A stretch of 64,000 bases of DNA. Origin: Cheiracanthium punctorium (Eukaryota; Arthropoda; Arachnida; Araneae; Cheiracanthiidae). The notes under the pieces were generated by a model. That model did not search any database. It was not told where the DNA came from and was given only the letters and a program-made list of their open reading frames with translations. The stretch lies in the NCBI GenBank assembly GCA_038373885.1, contig JAWZYV010002522.1, positions 620,001 to 684,000 on the forward strand, written 5' to 3'. Positions 58,284 to 64,000 of this stretch are shown one piece after another. A program made the translations under genes and the position numbers. Every line of letters begins with the position of its first letter. Position 1 is the first letter of the stretch.

Positions 58284-59078
58284 CATAGCTGCCAAGTGCT
58301 CTGATTTTGCTGGAGTTTCTCAGATATTTTTAATTTGCTCCGGAAATCCGATAATTAACGAAAAACTCCGATTTTTCGGTCTTCAAAATTTATTTATAGA
58401 GGCAGAGAGAAATTTTCAATCCTTCTTCATCCTTCTTGTAAATGACTATCTTTTACTGTGCATTTCTTTATTGAAGTCTCCAATACCTAATGATTAAAAA
58501 TTAACCCTTATTTTGAAGTTTTATTTATTTATTTGTTTTATTAATTAATGTTATTTAAATTCACTTATCATTTTCTGCCTGTTGCAAGTGATTTTTAAGG
58601 TCAAATTCAAATCTGCTTAAAACACCTACATTTGAAATGTATTTGTGAAATACTATTTATTAATGAATTATAACATGGCTGCCTGTGCAGATGGTTATAA
58701 CATGCTGTTTCACTAGCTTAAAATAATTGTTTTAGTTACTACTGCAGTATTGTGTATGATTATCATTCTAGTTACTATTGCAGTATAGTGTATGATTATC
58801 ATTCTAGTTACTATTGCAGTATAGTGTATGATTATCATTCTAGTTACTATTGCAGTATAGTGTATGATTATCACTCCATGTATGAAGTAGCTTGACTAAT
58901 CCTTTTCTTTTTTCTCTGTCTCTAAAAAAGTGAAAATTTCCCTACAATTTGGAAACTGTTTGATTTTTTTTAAATGAAGCCCCCCCCTTCATTTTTCGCT
59001 TATGGCAACATTATATGGATGCTCCTATATTTTAGAGAAATACCCAAATGTATTTACAATTGGAGGTTGGCAGCTCTG
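58284..59078. mobile_element. Non-autonomous DNA element with CATAGCTGCCAA/TTGGCAGCTCTG ends, 6-bp duplication
   Basis: Imperfect inverted ends CATAGCTGCCAA and TTGGCAGCTCTG are flanked by CTTAAG on both sides (58278-58283 and 59079-59084). Repeated CTCCGATTT/TCCGGAAATCCG words lie near the left end. It contains a 36-bp minisatellite. No transposase. Confidence 0.7.
58735..58875. repeat. 36-bp minisatellite, about four units
   Basis: Units start GTTACTATTGCAGTATAGTG and continue TATGATTATCATTCTA at 58735, 58771, 58807 and 58843; the first has two changes and the last is truncated. Confidence 0.9.
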
Positions 59079-59084
59079 CTTAAG

Positions 59085-59651
59085 GTAGGCTTCTTTCCTA
59101 CTTTATTTTGAACATTTTTTTCAACTTACATTGCCCACTTATCGATAAAGAATTAAAGCATGTTGCCATCTTCTTGGGACATTAATACATAAAAGAAATT
59201 TGATTATTAATTGTAAATACTGAAAAAAATGTTAAATAAAACTCATGCATTAATTTGTTGAAATCGTTCTTCAATGTAACTTCTCTTTGTGTGTATTTTC
59301 ATCACTTTTGCAAAAACCATTTGCTTTTCCTTCATTTTAACATCCCAGTGCCAGTTTCAACATTTTCATTTTAACAATTTATCTAATTTGGAAGTATTAT
59401 AATAAATAATTCGATCTCTGTAAATGATAAAGAGCTAGGTTTACAATTTGTTTTCCTTACGTTTTGCTGCCTCAAAACATGGTTCTCTCTCCTGTATACT
59501 TAGTTTTACATAATAGATTGTTGCCATCCTGGAAAAGATATTTTCTATTTGTATTTTAAAAATAAACTCTCGCCACTTCAAAAAATAATTATTACCCCCA
59601 GTTAAACTCTTTTGGGCTTACAGTAACCTTGGAATCCAATAAACATAAAAA
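59085..59651. other. AT-rich intronic stretch, nothing recognised
   Basis: No repeat pair or coding frame was noted before the short open frame at 59652. Confidence 0.45.
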
Positions 59652-59813
59652 TTGTTCCAGTACAAGAGAGAGTTGAAAAAATGTCCAAAGAAAGGACTTC
59701 TTGTAGAGCAGAATAAGAAAAAATATGATTACCTGTCATTGAAGCAGACGTGCAAAAAACACCATTTGGAGAGTCAGCAAGACCAAGGAGATGGGCCTGT
59801 AAATAATCATGAT
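59652..59813 (+). other. Short open frame of unknown nature, cut by a MITE
   Basis: The frame reads YKRELKKCPKKGLLVEQNK and continues Lys-rich to GPVNNHD, where the element at 59814 interrupts it. Across the insertion the frame would stop within a few codons. No family recognised, and it does not fit S2P, whose flanking exons join in phase without it. Confidence 0.25.
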
Positions 59814-60691
59814 TTGGGCCCTACAAAATATGCGGAAAATTTTTTGGAATTACGCGGCATTGATGTGGTAGTTTTCTGAAATTATGCAGTATTTATAGAA
59901 ATGTATTGAAATAATGCGTATGAGTAGGGAAATAACTACGTTAAAAAGAACAGTAATATTTTAATTTACATTGAAAAACAGATAAGTGAGTCTGACTTTT
60001 TCTCTAAAATTTATGGAAATAAAGAGATGTTAGTCCTGCGACCGATGATTCCTTCAAACTCTGTCCTTGTTTTTTAAATATTTGGCCGTAACATGAAACT
60101 GCTCTTTCACAGTCTACAGCAGGTGGGCAACCTTTAAAAAGTAGCAGAACAAACTTTAGTATGTTAATGAAGTCGTGGGCCATATAATAAGGATTTATAT
60201 GAGATTTCGAATGGCTTATATGGGGTTTTGATATGTTCCGCGGGTCGGGGGTTGCCCATGTATGGTCTACAAAATTAGGTAAAACCGAGAGTACTAACTT
60301 TGCTTTGCATGTTAGTTCTAGAAACCTCTGTAAAACAACCTCTGAATTTTAAAGTCCAAGTTTCCACCGGAACACTCCTTGACATACCCTTGGAGAAGAC
60401 TTCATCATCAACATATATATTGGACAATTGGTCTGGGTCAAACACTTGAGCCGCTTTCATGAATTTCAAACCAGGTTATGAAAACTTAGGTTCTGGCTTT
60501 TTGGAGATGTACTGGACCCCTTTCTGGACAATAATAAACATTCAAGAGGTTTTGGAAGAAAATATGCTGAGAAAATTTAAGAAATAAAAAAGTTGCCGAA
60601 AAAATGCGGTGTTATGCGAAAAGTTGTATTTTATGCAGAGAATTGCAAATTATGCAAAATTCTGCATTTTTGCATATTTTATAGGGCCCTA
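59814..60691. mobile_element. hAT-like non-autonomous element, 878 bp
   Basis: Ends TTGGGCCCTACAAAATATGC and GCATATTTTATAGGGCCCTA are inverted with two differences; ATCATGAT flanks both sides (59806-59813 and 60692-60699). Repeated TTATGCA/TTATGCG words lie inside both ends. It contains the MITE 60120-60264. Confidence 0.85.
60120..60264. mobile_element. hAT MITE, 145 bp (GTGGGCAACC ends)
   Basis: CAGGTGGGCAACC at the left and GGTTGCCCATGTATG at the right are imperfect inverted repeats; flanks GTCTACAG (60112-60119) and GTCTACAA (60265-60272) match at seven of eight. Confidence 0.7.
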
Positions 60692-60699
60692 ATCATGAT

Positions 60700-62622
60700 C
60701 TGTTTTAAGCAAAATGGGAAATATCATAAGTTGCCCTGCCCCCCTATATGCAGTGACCTCATTTAAAGTGGAACTCTCTTACAACATCAAAATATTCTCT
60801 ATGCCAGGTATTTGTGTATATACCACATATTTCAATTACCTTTTCAACTAATAATAGTAGCACTATAGTTCCAATTACAAAATGTTTCCTAATGATCTGC
60901 AGTTAAAGCTTAAAATTCCCAGTCGCCACATGGTGATTGAACTTCGAAAACTAACGATTAACATAATTCTGGTTACCAGCAGAAATACAACAATCCTTTG
61001 TAGTCGGATTGCCTTCAAACAATTGCAAACTGCATCAAAATTGATATACTTTTTTTAATTGTAAATAACATTTTTTTTTTTAAGTGAATGAAAAGACAAA
61101 AAATGTCCACTCTACTACCCCACATTAAATTTTTAAAAAAGTTTTTAAAATGATTGTAGTATTTATGCACATAATTTGACTGGTAACAAATATCATGAAT
61201 GTTCCATAATACTTAAATTAGCACATTTCTTAAACTTATTTATTAATACAAGTCTATTCTGTTATATTCAGTCCAGACAGTACATTTCTCCTTGATGAAA
61301 AGAGACAGATTATTATTTTACAAATGTGAATTTGTGTTTCAAAAGTTTAAATGCAGAAAAAGTTCAGATGCAGTTACCATCCATAAAAGAAATTAATGAC
61401 AGCATGAGGTAACTGTTTAATAAGGCAGAGCTGTATGTTGAAAAATTAGCTGTGAAAATTTTGATAACATAGTGGACATTTAAAAAAATCTCAGAAGCAA
61501 AATATAATAAGCAATAGAAAGAATTTGTTGAATAAATTTAATTATTTATAGTATATAAAAAGAGGCAGAAGTTTATCTTCATCAGGTACCCTTTATTTGA
61601 AAATAATTTTATTTTAACTTTATCACTGCTTTCTAAATCTTAGAGGGACAAGGGAATTCGATAAATTTCTATATATGATGCTGCTTACGCGCTATAGCGC
61701 ATCAAATATGCAAAAAATTGATTATGGGCCGCAAAAGAAAAGTTATGCGCTTCCAGTAAAATTTTGAAGGGAAAAAAAAAGGAGAGAGAGTGTGCATTCA
61801 GACTGCCACTTTCGGGTAAATCTCTAGTAAAACACAAGCTGCTCGTGTTTTACTCGGGGAGATTGACATCATGAACAGCTTTGTGGGCCCGTTTTGCGCA
61901 CAAATGCGAAGTAAATGCCGAAACTATCTCTGCTTTCTACCCCGCTGTCCCTACATGGGGAAAAAAATGCGGGGTACAAAGATTCCTAGTCGAAAGGAGG
62001 GTTCGCTTTCCCATGATGCATTGCAAGATTTCCCCTTTACCAGAGGTTCCCAAACTGTGTGCTGTGGGCTTGCCAGGGGTGCCATGGAGACAATCAAGTA
62101 AAGTGTTTTGGTGAAGTATAATCAAATAATTTCCTCTGAACCGGTATCCCACAAAAAAATTAGCCAAGCCAGTGACCTATTGGATGTAAATATTTCAGTC
62201 AAGTTCCAGAGAGTTCAGTGTCCAGTAGCCTCTCTTTTACAGGAACTCCCTGAAATGGGAGAGGGGTGTCAAAATTCTGTATCCCTTTCCCAAGAGAGAA
62301 CTTTCTTAATAGTTAGCCCTATAAACAACATACAAGAAGTAATGAAAAATGCATCCAAACAGTTTCATTCTAACCTAATTTCTTTAAAGGTAACTTGCCG
62401 CGAAATTTTCAGCCTGAGAAGGGTGCCGCAAAATGCTTTTAGCCTAACAAGGGTGAAGCGGCGAACACCTTGTTTGAAAATTGTAACACCAAACAAAAGA
62501 AAATTGAATGCAGGGGGTTAGGACTATGTGCCAGTACATCAATTTTTTTTTTTTTTTTTTTTTCATTTCCTTTATTCTGTAAAAAGCATTTATTCTATTA
62601 TTTTAATGTACTTTTTATTTAG
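60700..62622. other. Intronic stretch with one hAT-type end
   Basis: ATGCGC/GCGCATC words near 61685-61755 and the phrase CCAGAGGTTCCCAAACTGTG at 62039-62058, a typical hAT terminus, are present. GGTGCCGCAAAATGC and AGGGTGAAGCGGCGAACACC follow near 62420-62470, as in decayed hAT interiors. T-run at 62543-62564. Open frames at 61.9 and 62.1 kb are not recognised. Confidence 0.5.
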
Positions 62623-62821
62623 GTTCTTTTAGGTGCTTGTTTGAAAGCAAGATCTATGCTTAATAATTTAGAATCATGTCACCAGGAAGCTAGAAAGTGT
62701 AAGAGAAATTCATTATGTAGCTTTCCTGCTCTTGGAAAGTCTTTAACATTTATTTCTATAACTAGACATGAGAAACCTCCAGTTTTATTTGTAGGATCAA
62801 TAAATGAGTTGAAAGTTGATG
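62623..62821 (+). CDS. MBTPS2: Site-2 protease, exon of the cysteine-rich luminal region
   Basis: The exon starts after CTTTTTATTTAG and ends before GTAAGT: 199 nt, phase 0 in and phase 1 out. It encodes VLLGACLKARSMLNNLESCH, then QEARKCKRNSLCSFPALGKS and PPVLFVGSINELKVD. The pattern C-L-x-A-R, two or three spaced Cys, C-x-x-P and H-x-x-P-P...F-V-G corresponds to the Cys-rich loop preceding the second catalytic region of animal S2P. It joins exon 52842-52909 without gap. The next exon, carrying the N-x-x-P and LDG catalytic region, is not visible before 64000. Confidence 0.92.
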
Positions 62822-62976
62822 GTAAGTTTACTTTTTGGTGGTTAGTAATGTTAAGTATATGTGGAAGTACTAGTCAAACTAGTGCAACTTTCAGGAAATT
62901 TGTAAATAGTCTGGTTGATTCTGTGTATTTTGACCTGTAATCGTAGAGAATTTTGAAATGATAGCATGGTGGCTAC

Positions 62977-63353
62977 TAGAGATGAGACGGGCTCAGCCCG
63001 AGCCCGGGCCCGACTCGGGCTCAGGCTCTGTAATTCACGATTGCGTTTGGGCTCGTGAAAAATTTCTTCTTTGTTGAACGTACTCCTTTGAAACGAATTT
63101 TAAAAAGTGATTTATGGGATAAATAGACGCACTTATTTCAAAAAATAGCGGCACGGGGGACTAGAAGGTGTGTGAAGCTCCAAAATTTATTGTATCCTAT
63201 TAATGAAGTAGTTCATTTTATTTGTCTTTAGCTGACATTTCGGGCTCGGGCTCCAACTTTAATAAAATTGCTTCCAATTGCTCGGGCTCGGGCGGGCTCG
63301 GATGAAAAGTCTTCGGGCTCGGGCTTCAAAAAATGAGCCCGAACTCATCTCTA
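62977..63353. mobile_element. GC-rich hAT MITE, 377 bp (TAGAGATGAG ends)
   Basis: Ends TAGAGATGAGACGGGCTC and GAGCCCGAACTCATCTCTA are inverted; the 8-bp duplication GTGGCTAC is perfect (62969-62976 and 63354-63361). CGGGCTCGGGCTC repeats sit inside each end, an island of high GC in AT-rich DNA. TAGAGATG ends are known among hAT elements. Confidence 0.92.
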
Positions 63354-63361
63354 GTGGCTAC

Positions 63362-64000
63362 CCTGCTGCTTCCAAAATTAGGAGACACCACTGTCTCATC
63401 AGTAAATTCTCCATAGTTATCTATAATTTTGCATAAATAAAATTCAAATTGACAATGCATATCCCTTTATATTTGGTAGTAAATTAAGTAATCTACATAC
63501 CTGCCGACTCTTCCAAATTTTCTGGGAGTCTTCCAGAAAATAGTACTTTTTTCCGGTGTTCCATCCAAAAAACAATTTTTCTGGATTTTTTCAAAATATT
63601 TTTAACTGCACCGATTCTAGCACCTTTATTCCATTTTATAGAATACCTTACCCGCAATGAGAGTTGCCATAAATAAATTTTGAACAGATTTCAGTTTTAC
63701 CCAATCAAATACTACCTTTTTGATGACATTTCAGCCTGACAGAAGTATTCCCCCCCCCCCCCTGGTCCATCCCCTTAATGATCCCATCGGCAGAAAATTC
63801 ACTAGCTGCATTCCGAAATTGCATAGTCATTATCATAGCTCACGCATTGTTCCGGTCTGTGCCAGTTTAGCCGTGCTGATTTTATTCTGGGGCTATGGCA
63901 GTTTGGAGTAGCTATTGTGTTTGTTGTTATATGGCTGCTGCAAGTTGCACGCACGTGATTTTCAAGCAAAGGTTATGTTGTGCTAGTAATAAAAATGGGG
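63362..64000. other. Window end: transposon fragment, no exon recognised
   Basis: At 63498-63545 CATACCTGCCGACTCTTCC and GGGAGTCTTCCAGAAAA resemble the start of a CATAGCTGCCAA-type element. A C-run lies at 63751-63762. The remaining S2P exons were searched for and not found. Confidence 0.45.

Overview
The window reads as nuclear DNA of an arthropod, most likely a chelicerate such as a spider. It is AT-rich by eye, has one recognisable host gene split by very long introns, and is otherwise almost entirely transposable-element DNA: hAT, Tc1/mariner, pogo-like and piggyBac-like elements, Helitron, LINE, Gypsy and Penelope-like. No prokaryotic signals, rRNA, tRNA or CRISPR were seen. The taxon is an inference from element content and gene structure.

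Host gene: four plus-strand exons of the membrane-bound transcription factor site-2 protease (MBTPS2/S2P) lie at 18579-18825, 31276-31438, 52842-52909 and 62623-62821. Their phases are compatible and their GT-AG introns are about 12.5, 21.4 and 9.7 kb. The 5' exon(s) with the HExxH zinc motif and the 3' exon(s) with the second catalytic region were not found and probably lie outside. Everything between 18.8 and 62.6 kb is therefore intronic.

Layout. 0-3 kb: broken copy of an arthropod repeat-family protein (minus) with a perfect 104-bp duplication, then a decayed hAT transposase. 3.4-7.9 kb: non-autonomous element with 8-bp target duplication and GTAGC-rich ends, filled with MITEs. 8-11.4 kb: repeats. 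11.9-14.7 kb: G-poor Penelope-like reverse transcriptase reading frame followed by structured hairpins. 15.3-18.2 kb: hAT-like non-autonomous element with nested MITE, and a pogo-like MITE. 18.6 kb: S2P exon. 20.3-24.5 kb: hAT element with broken transposase nested in another DNA element. 25.2-28.9 kb: element with CCCTAATAGCACA ends and many GTGAC/GTCAC motifs. 31.3 kb: S2P exon, followed 95 bp later by a hAT element to 34.1 kb. 35.1-40.5 kb: nearly complete Gypsy LTR retrotransposon (minus) with integrase upstream of reverse transcriptase, the Gmr1-type order. 40.8-45.4 kb: a LINE split by a nest of DNA elements. 46-49 kb: duplications and a hAT remnant. 49.2-49.9 kb: second Gypsy remnant. 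51-51.6 kb: Helitron remnant. 52.8 kb: S2P exon. 53.2-57.5 kb: two Tc1-like elements, one rearranged. 58.3-60.7 kb: further non-autonomous elements. 62.6 kb: S2P exon. 63-63.4 kb: GC-rich hAT MITE.

The genes do not form a pathway: one conserved protease gene hosts layers of mobile DNA. The most notable item is the Gypsy element with PR-IN-RT-RH order; next are the Penelope-like frame and the precisely delimited nested insertions, whose target duplications give a relative chronology. All boundaries were read by eye; no alignments or database searches were run.
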